This document shows positions 13,701 through 25,075 of a stretch of DNA of 64,000 nt, piece after piece (within the stretch, counting starts at the first letter, position 1; every line of letters starts with the position of its first letter). The DNA is from Sipunculus nudus (taxonomy: Eukaryota; Annelida; Sipuncula; Golfingiida; Sipunculidae). The stretch covers positions 55,042,917-55,106,916 of the forward strand of contig CM049319.1 of NCBI GenBank assembly GCA_026874595.1. The letters are read 5' to 3'. A program made the position numbers and the translations under genes. The notes below the pieces were generated by a model, which made no database searches, was not told the DNA's origin, and saw only the letters and a list, made by a program, of their open reading frames with translations.

Positions 13701-14354
13701 TTTGTCTGCCATGGGCTAAAATCACTCATATCGCAGTAGTGGTTCGACTTATCTACCTAAAATTTAGCGTGTTTATACATCTTGGATAGCTTTCCTCAAT
13801 TTTTTGGCAGATGGCGCCACCTACATTTATGTTAATGCTGCAGACATTCAGGCTTATATCTTAGGACTGATTGGACATATCCCCCTGAAATTTTGCTTGT
13901 GTATAGATCCCACATAGCTCTTTATCATGCACAAAATTGGTGGCGCCACCTGCCACAATTTTTGCACAAGTCCTTTTGTTTGTCTGCTGTGGGATAAAAC
14001 CACTCATATACATGTAGTGGTTTGACTTATCTGCCTAAAATTTTGAATATGTATACAACTTGGACAGCTTTCTGGATTTTGTGAGGGTGGCACAACCTAC
14101 ATACACATTTCGGCTGCAGACATCCATGCTATTGCTAATATGCAACACACCTCACACTATTTCCCCTTGCCACTCAATCCATGCCTCACTTCACCCGTTC
14201 CACGCTGATTTTGGCAGATACATGTAGTCGCTTGTCGACTACCCGTATTCTGGTCTTGTAAAGACAGACTGGGAGGAACCTTTATCTGATAGATCAATAC
14301 ATTTTTTACACCAATTAAATTTTTTGTCACCTGGTTTGCTTCATTATTTCACAG
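10733..14354 (+). other. Intron of 3.6 kb (phase 0)
   Basis: Bounded by donor CAT|GTAAGT and acceptor TTATTTCACAG|TGC, both leaving the frame in phase 0. Mostly AT-rich with no gene; a Helitron-like element occupies about 13390-14253. Confidence 0.7.
13390..14253 (+). mobile_element. Non-autonomous Helitron-like element, copy 1
   Basis: It shares many blocks with 43560-45164: GTTTCCRYACATAAACCCA, AACCATTTGACCGTTTGGGC, TTTTGCATGTGTATAGAT, TTTTTGCACAGCGTCCATCTG and GGCGCCACCTACATT. Both copies end the same way, with the hairpin GTAGTCG-CTTGT-CGACTAC (14224-14242), seven bases, then CTGG followed by T. A short 3' hairpin a few bases upstream of CTRR next to a T is the standard Helitron 3' signature. 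The internal blocks recur in tandem. No Rep/helicase coding is present, so the element is non-autonomous. The 5' TC end was not located. Confidence 0.6.
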
Positions 14355-14580
14355 TGCCTGGAGAACGCAGAAGATCATCCAAATATCGAACTAGAAAAGG
14401 ACTACATCCTGCAGCAGGAGAAGAGGGAGATAGCTGCCATGGTGAGAGAGCAAGACCAGTCTACACCTGGATCCAGCTGCAGCATCAAGCAAGAAAACAT
14501 TGTGAAGGAAGAGCCCGAGAGAAAACCCCACCCCACGCCAAACGGGGCTGTCACTGACCAGCAACATACAGCTGATAATG
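14355..14580 (+). CDS. Internal exon, charged linker with SUMO-type motifs
   Basis: 226 bp, acceptor TTATTTCACAG and donor AATG|GTGACT. Entry phase 0 and exit phase 1. It starts CLENAEDHPNIELEKDYILQ, a glutamate/lysine-rich probably helical stretch, and continues into a Ser/Pro-rich tail. IKQE (14484-14495) and VKEE (14502-14513) both fit the SUMO-acceptor consensus psi-K-x-E. No domain is recognised. It follows the WHIM-like exon in phase and leads into the small 17404 exon. The donor is GTGACT rather than GTAAGT, so the exact end is slightly uncertain, but phase continuity on both sides supports it. Confidence 0.7.
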
Positions 14581-17403
14581 GTGACTTGGCTTTTCTCTTC
14601 TTACTCTTGTTGAATAGAGTTAAAATTTTGAAGCCCACAGCAGGGACTTGCAATCATGAAAGTGAAATATCTAAGTTATTTATTTCAGAATAATCATTTA
14701 GAAAGGACTTTATAAAGATGTAAAAAGTCTTATGTCTTCACTTGGTTGGCAAAGCAACTTTATACAGTGAAGCCTTGTCTTGCAACCACCTCAAAATAAC
14801 AACCACTTTTCACAGTTCCAAATTGTTTAGATCAAACCTCGCTAAACCAACCACCTTGATTTTGCGACCACTTTATCAAGGTCTTCTTAATGGCTGTAAT
14901 TTCAGGGTTTCACTGTAAAAACATGGTCATATTTGTATGCCATATTAGGAAATAGTAGTCCAAATGCTGCAGATGCAGTTCTCATAATTTCTGATTACAC
15001 AAGGCTTTAAGGAAGGCTTTGAGCACATCCTCTGTACATATTTGACATGTGACTTTGTCCTATCAGATCACAGAAAAGAGGAATCATGTGGTGTTTCATA
15101 CACATCTCTTATGATCAGGGACTGATGGGGCTCTGCGGTATGAATGACATCTTTTATTCTTGTCCATCTAATTGCCAAAGGCACACACAAGGAGGTATGG
15201 TTGTCATGGCAACAGCATCATGCCATCAACATTTATAGTTAATGCATTGAAACCATAAGGTATAGAATTTGATAATTGTTGTTTGATATGTATTGTTACT
15301 GCTGGTTCAGACCAAAACCTGAGGGGGCTAGGGTTATTGGGGAAATATAGTAATGTTCCTTACTCGCCAGAGTTAAGTGAATTATTATTGATAGTATCAT
15401 GCCTAATTAATAACTTCAGACCCAGAGACTGGGAGGTAAGTTATTAAAATTTGAGCTTTCCAGTTCTCAATTGCAAACCAAGATATCCAACAGACAGCTC
15501 TTGTTCAAGTCAGATTTAGATACTAGTCATGTAAGGCTACTAAAATAGATTCCAGTTGATCAGTGTATTCATTTTAGTTACATTCTAGTGGCTTACTTGA
15601 ATATCCACCAAATGAAAAGCCAGAAAAAGTAATAGCATAAGCTCACTTACTTAATGTTTTAGTCATGACGTAAGATATAGAAATAAGGCATTATGGGTTT
15701 TGTGTATCAAATTGTATTTCTCACTACATGGAGGGAAGTTAATTCATTATAAGTAAAGGACCAAAGAAGAATAAAAAATTGGTCACCTCAATGTGCAACA
15801 CTTGAGGGCATTTTTATAAATTTTGTATAAACAGAACATATCAACTGTTCTGTCACTTCTTTTTGTTTAAACCATGAATTAACCCAAAATACACTGAAAA
15901 ATTATTAATGTAATGGGTTTCGATTCACTTAAGGCTTGACAGGAAACAAATCGTTCAAATGCACTGAGGAGGAGTCTGTTAACCAATTTGTGTAAATGCA
16001 TGCTGGAACAGAGAACCGTTTAGGGAATAAGGTAAAACACAGGGGCTGTGACAGCATGCCAGAATTTTGGGCTTCCATAAGACAAGGGGAGTTGTCAGAC
16101 ACAACCAGAGGGGTGTTAGGTATGATTAATTATGGTGGAGTGACATTATAACTGAAGGCAGGTTTCCATCATGTCAGGTTGACAAAAGAGCCTTGTGATT
16201 AAGGTAAGTGGCGCCACCTGTCTGGTTTATGAGAAAACTTTCCAAGATGGACGAACATGCCAAATTTATTAAAGGAACACAGTCATTTGCAGTTACAGGT
16301 GTATCATCTCTTGCTGTTAGTGGATTTCAGCTCAATACATATGTTTCAAAGCAAAACCATCTGACACACAAACTCTTAATTCACCTGTTTTACAGGTTGT
16401 TATGGTTCTGTGTGTGAGTAAACACAGTCCATGCGTGTCTATTTACCATAACAAGCATGTGTGACCAGAGGTCAGATGTTGCGCGGGCACCACAACTCTC
16501 AAACAAGTTGAAGAAACATGCAAGAAGAAACTCCAATTTGATGCATGAAAAATCTTGATTTATGAAGTTGTGTGGTATGGCTTGCATGTTATATGTGTTT
16601 TGCGCCATTGATCAGGGACAGGAATGTCAATGTGACCCATCAAAACTGCCTTGGTGCAGTTTAAAAAAAGTTGAATTTTTTTTTAATTTGAATATTTTGT
16701 TGTGTAGGGACATTGAGTCAGATGTTTTGTCTTATTTTTTATCATCATGCTCATTGGCATTTTGTCACCACATTAAAATTGTGCTATTTAAATCAGGCAT
16801 TTTTCATTGGTTCAGAGACATAGTTTGCTGATTTTGTTGATTATTTCTTTGATAAACCAAATCAGGGCAGGTGTGTCATGTAATATGCCTGGATGTGACA
16901 GTGTGATATACACAAAACATCATGATAGACATCATGAATGTATCACAAAACATGAGAGACATCATGAAAGCTATCTAGAGGATCCACTGAAATAAAAATC
17001 CCATTGAAACCAGCAAACAGGCACCTGTCCAGGATGACCGATGCAAATAAAACATTCAAAATCACTCACTATAGCTAATTAGGAGAAGTGGGCAAAAGGA
17101 TTGCAATTAATATACTTGAGACAGACTAGTCAGGTCAACATTCTTACTGTGGCACCAATGAATTGAAGGGTAATTGTGTTTTATCACAAATGTGGGAGTT
17201 TTAAGCATCTTTGTAAATAATAGTTTTGGACAATCAAAGGAGTTTTGTTTTAGTTACAGTGTGACACACAAAGTAGGAATCCCAAGATGTGGGGTGCTCG
17301 TTAAAAATCAACATGGCCATTGACAGGTAGAGGTACGTTGGACATGGTTAATTAACATTAATTGGCCAGGCAGGTAATTAGCTTAATTTGAACTGTCTTT
17401 CAG
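14581..17403 (+). other. Intron of 2.8 kb (phase 1)
   Basis: Lies between donor AATG|GTGACT and acceptor AACTGTCTTTCAG|GT. It holds a 151-bp MITE at 14765-14915 and an isolated GTGGCGCCACCTG string near 16209 of the kind found in the Helitron-like repeats. Otherwise I see no gene. Confidence 0.65.
14765..14915. mobile_element. 151-bp MITE with TA target duplication (pogo/Tc1-mariner type)
   Basis: The left end TA-CAGTGAAGCCTTG and the right end CAGGGTTTCACTG-TA are inverted repeats of about 12-13 bp flanked by TA on both sides. Inside are further copies of the motif, such as ACCTCGCTAAACCAACCACC. TA duplication plus CAGTG termini fits the Tc1/mariner superfamily, and pogo/Tigger elements have similar ends. 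A related half copy is at about 55090-55130 (GAAACCCCGCCCTCACGACC). Confidence 0.65.
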
Positions 17404-17454
17404 GTGTGGATGTAAAACCGAAAACAGAATCCTCCGACGCCAACCCTAATGCAG
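17404..17454 (+). CDS. 51-bp symmetric micro-exon
   Basis: Acceptor TGTCTTTCAG|GTGTGG and donor AATGCAG|GTATGA. Entry and exit are both phase 1, so the exon could be skipped without breaking the frame, which fits alternative use. It encodes GVDVKPKTESSDANPNA (the first glycine is split). The start GV(D)VK resembles the start of the next exon, GVKEE. It is too short for a domain call; support is the splice sites and phase continuity. Confidence 0.6.
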
Positions 17455-17919
17455 GTATGATTGTGACCTCCTTTGCATCTGTGGTGTAACAGATATAACA
17501 CCCTAACCCTCCCTGCTGTTTGGTGGCATGGTTGAGAAAAAACTAACTTGTAGTTTCTAGGATTCAGTTATCCTGTATGTATGGAATAGACTCTTATAGT
17601 CCTGGATGCATGCTGGATTTTTTATTTAATTTTACCCAGGAGGTTAAGTTTTCATGTGTCCATTCAGTATGTGTGTTGTTTGTTTGCTTATTTTTGATGT
17701 CGCAGGATAATGTTAATGATTTCAATGAAATTAATGGAAGGCTGGGACAGAGGGGATGAAGCATTTAGTTCTGGGAAGACCTGCACAAGCGGTTTTGTGA
17801 AGGTGGAAATCTACACTTTACTGAGCACTCTCTATGTTTAGCTGCTTCTGCCAGAGATCTTAACAAACAAGTCTTAAACAGTGTTTCTGGCCTTGTTCAT
17901 GTATTTCTTTATCTGTACA

Positions 17920-18110
17920 AGTGTCCATCCACAAATTTGTATCTAGATGATAACTTAGTTCCGATTGACATCTGGTTTTCAAACTTGACTCTCATATGGC
18001 CCACTTAAGCATGAACCCTAAGATTTTTGGATCACGAGGTCAAAGGTCAAGGTCACAGGACTCAGGTCTTTAAAAATATTGCGGATGCAATTTAAGTCAA
18101 AATTTTCATC
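17920..18110 (+). repeat. Partial copy of the AGGTCA-rich dispersed repeat
   Basis: Matches one unit of 23461-25075: GTCCATCCACAAATTTGT, a TGATAACT block, GGTTTTCAAACTTGACT, CATATGGCCCAC, then three AGGTCA half-sites (18037-18042, 18044-18049 and 18050-18055), then GATGCAATTTAAGTCAAA. Confidence 0.75.
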
Positions 18111-20879
18111 CAAGACTAACAATCTTGTACATTTCATTCAGCCCCCACTGGATGTCTGTTGGCCTTATGCAGGGCCCTCCCTGACCTGTAAGTGTTCTAG
18201 TTTGTATTGGTCAGTACATTGGCTGGATGGCATGCCTCATACATTTGGATGGGTATATCACTTATATTCCCTCTAAATGATCTATTCTGCATCTGGCTTT
18301 TCCATGTTTCCAGATTTGTCTCACGTATCCATGAACGTTTCCTTAGATGTTATGTTTACTCATGTGATAAATGTGATTTAGTTTGTTTTACCTCACTGCA
18401 GGTTTAAAACTCTTTCATGTGGTTGTGTTTACAAATGAACAGCCCAGTTGATAACAGTCTACCTATCTTTCATGTCTGGATATCTGTATTACGGCTGTCT
18501 GCATGAACGGTCACATGGTGTGATGCAGACAAACACAACCGCAAATGCAATAATTAAAACTCAACTGTCAGGTGACACATATTGTGTGTGAAGTGTGGGG
18601 AGACAAGTCTGTATCTGCATCGAGACATATAGAATTGTGGCTGGACTCGTGCAGAGGGGTCTAATCCTTTAACATAACAATTCTAGAATGAGTGTTTGTG
18701 TGTTCATGTGGCGCAACATTTTAAACAAATTTGCCACATGCCTCACAGTCTTTGACCTTTGACCTTTCAGAGGGAGTGGTTTTGAACCAATTTCCTGCTC
18801 AAACCAATATTCTATTTATCATATAGCATTTTCTTAATGTCCCAGTGTCATATACCAGTTATTAGGTGCAGCCTAGTACTGCTATAGTATACATCTGCCC
18901 TACATATTGGGTGTTAAATTGAAAGTGTTAGTGAATAGACTGCTGGGGGAAAGTTGGGACAATTTATTCTGTATGACATAGTTGGAAACTTGTCTTGTGG
19001 AAAATTGTGGTTTTAGATGCTTTTTCAGTTTGAAACCTGCCCTGTTATAAAAATTGTGAATTCAAATTCTTAAAAATTCCTACATATTAGACTTGGTATA
19101 TTATTGTTAATATGTAATGTTGTGTGGTGGGAGTTGTCAGCATGTTTATTGGGTGTGTATCATGTTTGTATAAATCTAACACATTAGACTGAATCTTAGT
19201 TAAAGATGGTTTCTTTATACAGGATAGTAGTGTTAATTACATTATCAATGTTTAAAATCATGTCATTAGGGACAGAAAACACATTGTCAGAAGGCATTCA
19301 AAAGATTGATACCACAGTTGAAAGGTAGATCAAGTTTACAGGAAAAAATATAATAATACAGTGCCAAAGAAAACGAGGGAGAGAAATGAAATTAAAAAAA
19401 TTAATGAAATTAAAAAAAAATACAGCAGGGATTTACTCTTTAATTTAAATTTGTATTACTAGAAATCATGATGTTCATATAGTATGGGAGAATAACATTA
19501 CATATTTCATTTATAATTTTACCTTTTGTGTTATTAAAACGTTTATTAGATATTTCCTGTTACAGTTAGACTGGTTTTTCCTTGAAACTGATTATACTTT
19601 TACCCAGAAAAAAAATTTGTTAATCCTGTTAGTGATATAAGATAAGTGGATCACAATGTAGCAAAAAGCATTAAAACTTAACTTTTGCGGTACACAAATG
19701 TCAATGACAAGGCCACTAGCTTGATCTTCCAGTATGATGCGTTAATCAAACTGAGCTTACCTGGGTCAATATTTTGGGTATAATTCAGTTTAGAAGATTT
19801 CACAGTGATGTAAATGGATCTTTTTTTCCCAGTCATCGTACATGATTTTATAACAAGTTCCTACCATTAGAGAGTATCGTGGCAACATCTACATAAATCT
19901 TTGATTATTTGTAATATGTGACCTGGTTAGAGTCTCAATCAGTTGTCTGCATCTGTCATCACGGTAACACCTGTGCCATTGCTTCTGTTCCAGTTATGAT
20001 TCCAGTGTGCCAGCTGTCAGGTACATCAGTAAAGTGTTACACTAGGAACACTATTTGTTTCATTGTTACATTCAGTAATTTGTCAGTTAACTCGTCAAAC
20101 TAAGCTTCCTCCCCCCACCTGCACCCCCTTAAAAAAAATGGATTAAACCTCCTCCTAAAACCCACACTCCCCAAGCATTACCTGTACTATTTGCAGACCT
20201 GGGTTAAGTTAGTAATTGAATGAAATTGAATTAAAAAATGAATGAATTTGATTGAGTTGATCAACATAGAAAGGAAATGGATTTGAATTAAAGCCCACTA
20301 GCTGAAGAACAGGGTTGAACTAATATCCACATGCTAGCATTATTTTCAAACCTAAGTGTTAAGTAAGGAAACAGAAAACATCTCAATGAAATGCATAAAC
20401 AAAAAAACACCTTCTTACTTAGAAAACATAGTAGGAACAACTAAAAAAGTTGCGAAGACATAATTAACTAGAATTGGTTTTTCATGCATGTATTCAGTAG
20501 TAGGAATCCATATTTATATATATTATTTTTTAAAATGTAAGTATAATACTGTTTGCATATGAATAATAAAGAGCAGCATATAGATTGACAATCTGTATTC
20601 AGGGACATGATAAATATGCATAGTTCAGTTAAATAGACCTTGAATAACAGGAGAAATTTAAAGATAGCAGCATACCTGAGAGATCAAGCTTGGCCCTTTT
20701 TGTAACCCTGTGTAAGTGGAGAGGCCATATCCTTTAGAAAATCTGTTTATTGTGTACATAATCATGTGTAGGTAATGAAGTTATAGGCCTGTTAGCTTGA
20801 CCTGACTAAGCTGTGAATGTTCAACCGTTACTCAGGGTGGGTTACAAATTGACTAAGGCATACAATTTATATAGCACCC

Positions 20880-22120
20880 TAGGCCTAGCTACATTGGAGC
20901 ACGGTCACATAATGCTCGGCCGATCACATTGACCAATGTCTTATGCAGTGGTGTATCATACAAAGAACGTTATTTCCTTTCTGATGGCATACAGAAGCGA
21001 GGCCCCGGAAATGTGAAGAGAAAGGGGCAGGGCACCCAATTCTGTCGGTTGAATGATGGTGCAAACAGGTGGAGATCAGAGCGTCTCGTTGGGCGTGCAA
21101 ACGCTTCAGGGGGAGCTGATATGGAGGCTCACACTCTGACGAGCTCCACTGCCTTTTGAAGTGAAGACGTTTACTAAAGCAATTTAGTGGCGGTTACATG
21201 TTCAGTAGGGCTAATCTATTGTGCTCTGGTGCTGCCTCGTCTCCTCATGGCCATTGCCCAAATGCTTTTGAGAGCACCTCTATTGGGCGGCCAATAATTG
21301 GCGCAAGTGAGTTGATCACCGTTCACAATGTAGCAGGTTAAACATAGTTAGAGCCTACTGCTTGTTGCCCTCCCCGCCGCTTGTGCCCTCTCCGGGTTTT
21401 TAGCAGTGTTCCCATTGATGTGCAGTCGAGCGTAACCAACCCTCCTTGGTGGTGACACACCGCTGGCTAAACACCGGCTAACTGAGAGCTTCAGCGCCAT
21501 GATAATCACAGGCAGGCTTAGTGGGTTCTTCCCGGCTGAGCCGTTGACAAAGTTAGCACCCTGCATGGAGAGTGATTATCTTACCGGGTGCTTAAGGTGA
21601 AACAATGTACTTGGAGTAAGTGTAGTATGTGTTTGATGAGGGATGTAGCCAAGTTCTCAAGACACAGCAAAGATCAAGCCCCTACAGGTAAGCACACCTC
21701 AATGACAGGCAGAGTTTACTATATTACAGGTAGTGATTGTGACGGGGCCATTATGTAGGAAGCACCCATACATAATGTGCAGCAAATCCTCTGACACATA
21801 CCCCTGGGTGTCGCGTTGTAAATATCACGCTGGACACCTTAGGTCAGCCATCATGGACACACTCTCCAAGCAGATGTCAGTGATCAATGATCAGGAGTTT
21901 TGGCGGAGCGTGGATGAGTCTTATTGATTTTGATCGACACCGGTTAACAGTATCACACCACGGTGAACAGCTGTAAGCTCGTGTTTGTTAAGGCTGCCTT
22001 TTGTGTTAGGCAGGCCCTGACAAGGCTACCTTCACCTGGTATTCAGTGAGTTCAGATGTCCAGTTGTTTGCCCGGTGTCTTTGTTATTGGACAGATGTAG
22101 TCAGTGACACCCTGCTGGCT
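20880..22120. promoter_or_regulatory. Candidate intronic regulatory block
   Basis: This stretch is clearly less AT-rich than the intron around it, lacks the window's repeat families and has no splice-bounded frame. It holds several factor-like motifs, for example TTGGGCGGCCAATAATTGG near 21280 and paired ATCAATGATCA/TTGATTTTGATCGA near 21880-21935. Regulatory function is an inference from composition and position inside the BCL9 intron. Confidence 0.3.
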
Positions 22121-22140
22121 TGACATGTCTACCTGGGCAT

Positions 22141-22160
22141 ACCCCCCCCCCCCCCCCCCC
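22141..22160. repeat. C homopolymer run
   Basis: An uninterrupted C run of about 18 bases, followed by an ATCACCACC tract. Similar G/C runs occur near 6841, 29514, 47498 and 60792. Confidence 0.9.
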
Positions 22161-23460
22161 ATCACCACCATCACTACACACACTTAAACCCAACTCTCTT
22201 ATTAATTGGAGGACAACCATTGTCAATTTGATAAGGGGCTTATGGATTATGTATGTAAATCTTGTGTACCAAACGCAGGTTTATCTTTATTGTCCTTAAA
22301 ATCATAACGAATTTGCACCTTGAATATTTCTTGTTTTCTGTATGTTTTACCTTGAATATATATACCTGTGGTTCTCTGACCATTCCAAATATTTAGTTGT
22401 ATGTATTTACCTGTAATACTTAAGAAGTGTGTCATTATCACTAGATTTTAATTAACAATTATTGCATTATGATTAATCACAGGTGAAAAATTATTTATCT
22501 TATAGTGGTGTTATTTGCACATTACTCATTACATAAAAAAATGCTTCATTTCTTATAGGATTTCCCTGTTTGAGTTGCTGTACTGTGCTGTCTTTACATT
22601 GTGACAGTACTGCATCATTACTGTGACAGAATTCTTTAACTTAAAACTTTAAATTAATATAAAAAGACTAATTTACTCAGCAAAACAAATATTAACAATT
22701 AACAACTTTGATTAGTAGTTTCTGCATTTGCTTTATTTGTTCCTTCAGTGTTATCAACACGTTATCAAAATTGTTATTTTGTTTATTTGGAGCAGAAAAA
22801 TTAAGTGTAACCAACTTGTTGCAAAGACATAAAAAAATATAAACTATTTGCCATAGCAGTGACACTCATAGCAACAGTATTTTTGTAGACTGCAAGCACT
22901 TGGTTACACTAAATTAATCAAAATGCTCTCAGTTCACCAGTTCAGTATCCATTGTGTTCAAACAGACATGATGTCTGTGGTGTCAAATTACAGTGTCTTC
23001 CTCAAAATGTCTTCATATTCCTTACTGAAACTGATCATCTTAATTACCAGTCCTAGCCCATCAATCAGACAAATGCTTGACACTTGACCAGAGATAAGCT
23101 AACTACAATGGAACAGGGTTACCAGCGGTCATGGAATTTCATACAAAGTCGGGGAATTCTTTGATATTTTGGGGAATCGAGTGAAAAATCAAGGCATTTT
23201 TAATGGCTGTGGCAATAGCAGTAAGTTATCAGGTTGAAAGAGTTTGGCATCTCTTATAAAAATGTGGTAAGTTTGCAGATTTAATCTTGTTTCCTTTTAA
23301 TTTTTGTATAAAAATTATGGGTTGATGATGCAAGAGTATGGATATACAACAAATAACACCAACAATTAATGCTGGACCATTTCTGTTTCTGAGCAGTATT
23401 ATGAAAAAGCTGGATATGATGTATGATTCTGGTGTTCCATACGGTTTTCCAATAAATTTT

Positions 23461-25075
23461 TAGCTAAGCTGACTGTAAATCAACTGAGGTCTAGGTATGG
23501 CGCTTTGTCAGTTGCCCGTCTGGCCATCTGGCTGTCCATTAGCAGGGCACAAATCGTAACCGCTGACCCTAGAAGTCTTGGGAGGTTCATAAAAAATTTC
23601 CTTGAAAACCTGAAATTAGGTCAGTGTGACCAATATCCTCCGAGCTTTGGGGCTTGAAAGTACCCCCAGAAAAATAAGTAATTTAATACAAAACCTCCAA
23701 TATCTTGATAATAAATGCATGGATTGTCATGAATCTTGCCTTCAATATTGACTATGGCTAGTTTTGTCAGAACCCGAAAAGTGGTGGTGCCACCTGTATT
23801 TTTTCTTATTTTTACAAATAATACTTCTTTTTTTTACTATAAATTGACAACAATCATGTTTGTTTCTCAGCTGTGATTCCATCTAGTGTCCTTAAACCTG
23901 GTGTGTTCATTGATCACAAGTGGATGCCCTATATTAATCACCCTGTCTGTCTGTCTATCTGTCCATCCAAACAAATTTGTTTCCAGATGATTACTCCAGA
24001 TTGAATTGACATATGGATTTCAAACATGACTTACACATGGCCCACCACTAAAGAAAGAACCTGTATGATTTTTGGGTCATGAGATCAAGGGTCAAGGTCA
24101 CAAGACTCACTTATTCAAAAAGATTATGGCCACTAAAGAAAGAACCTGTATGATTTATGGGTCATGAGGTCAAAGGTCAAGGTCACAAGACTCACTTATT
24201 TAAAAAGATTATGGCTGCATTTTAAGCCAAGCTTTTTCTCCCAAACTTTCCAACTTGCCCATTTAGCTGACTTGCCGGTATGAGGAGAGCACAAATGAAT
24301 TTAGGGGTTACAAGGTCAAAGGTCAAGGTCACAGGGGCCATCTTTTCTCAAATTAGTTTCCAGATGATAACTCCAGTTTAGTTTGACATATTGGTTTCAA
24401 ACTGTACTTAAATATGGCTCACCGCTTAAGTAAGAAGCCTGTGGATTTTGGGGTCCAAAGGTCAGGGTCACAGGACCCATTTCTTTATAAGGAATGTGTA
24501 TGCATTTCAAGGCCAAACTTTCCATCACAACCCTTCCATCTTCAAGATATTACTCACCTGCCAATAGGGGAAGATTCTTTTCGATTGGGGTCATAGGGTC
24601 AAAGGTCAAGGTCACAAATTAGTTTATGGATGATAATTCTGCTTTGGCCAGACAAATTGGCTTCAAACTTGATTTATTAATAACCCATCACTTAAATAAG
24701 AAACATTTTGATTTTTAGGGACCAGTGGTCAAAGGTGAAGGTCACAGGAGCGATATCTTTAAAATGATTGTGGATGCACTGTAAATCAAACTTTTCATCC
24801 CAAACTTTCCATCTTTCACTAAAGGCTTACTTGCCCAAAGTGAGGAAATCTGTAGATTTTGGGGTACCTGGTCAGAGTTCAAGGTCACTTTTTAAAAGAT
24901 AGTTACAATCATCTAAATTCTGCAAGTTCAAGGATAAAAAGTATTAAGAATTTTTGGTCACAAGGTCACAAGACTGTCATTTGAAAAATTTCTTTAAAAT
25001 TATCCTTATACTTATTAACTTATAGACAAATTCAGCTGAGCGTCAAGACCCTTGGGTCCCTAGGTTGTGTTGAGT
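23461..25075 (+). mobile_element. 1.6-kb dispersed element rich in AGGTCA repeats, copy 1
   Basis: Starts TTTTTAGCTAAGCTGACTG and ends AATTCAGCTGAGCGTCAAGACCC. The inverted copy at 62211-63798 shares start, end and order of blocks, including the text around CTTTGGGGCTTGAAAGTACCC and GTGGTGGTGCCACCTG. The middle is an array of diverged units, each with GGTTTCAAAC, a GGCCCACCACTTAA block and GGTCAAAGGTCAAGGTCAC. One 82-bp segment is perfectly re-duplicated (about 24047-24130 and 24131-24212). Both ends share the inverted 10-mer GCTCAGCTGA in the less decayed copy. No coding region is seen, so it is non-autonomous. Confidence 0.75.

Noticed and set aside
10545-17454. Calling the first three exons CECR2
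   Set aside because: Only the WHIM-like part matches. The next exons lack CECR2 features and the bromodomain is absent, while phases lead on to BCL9.
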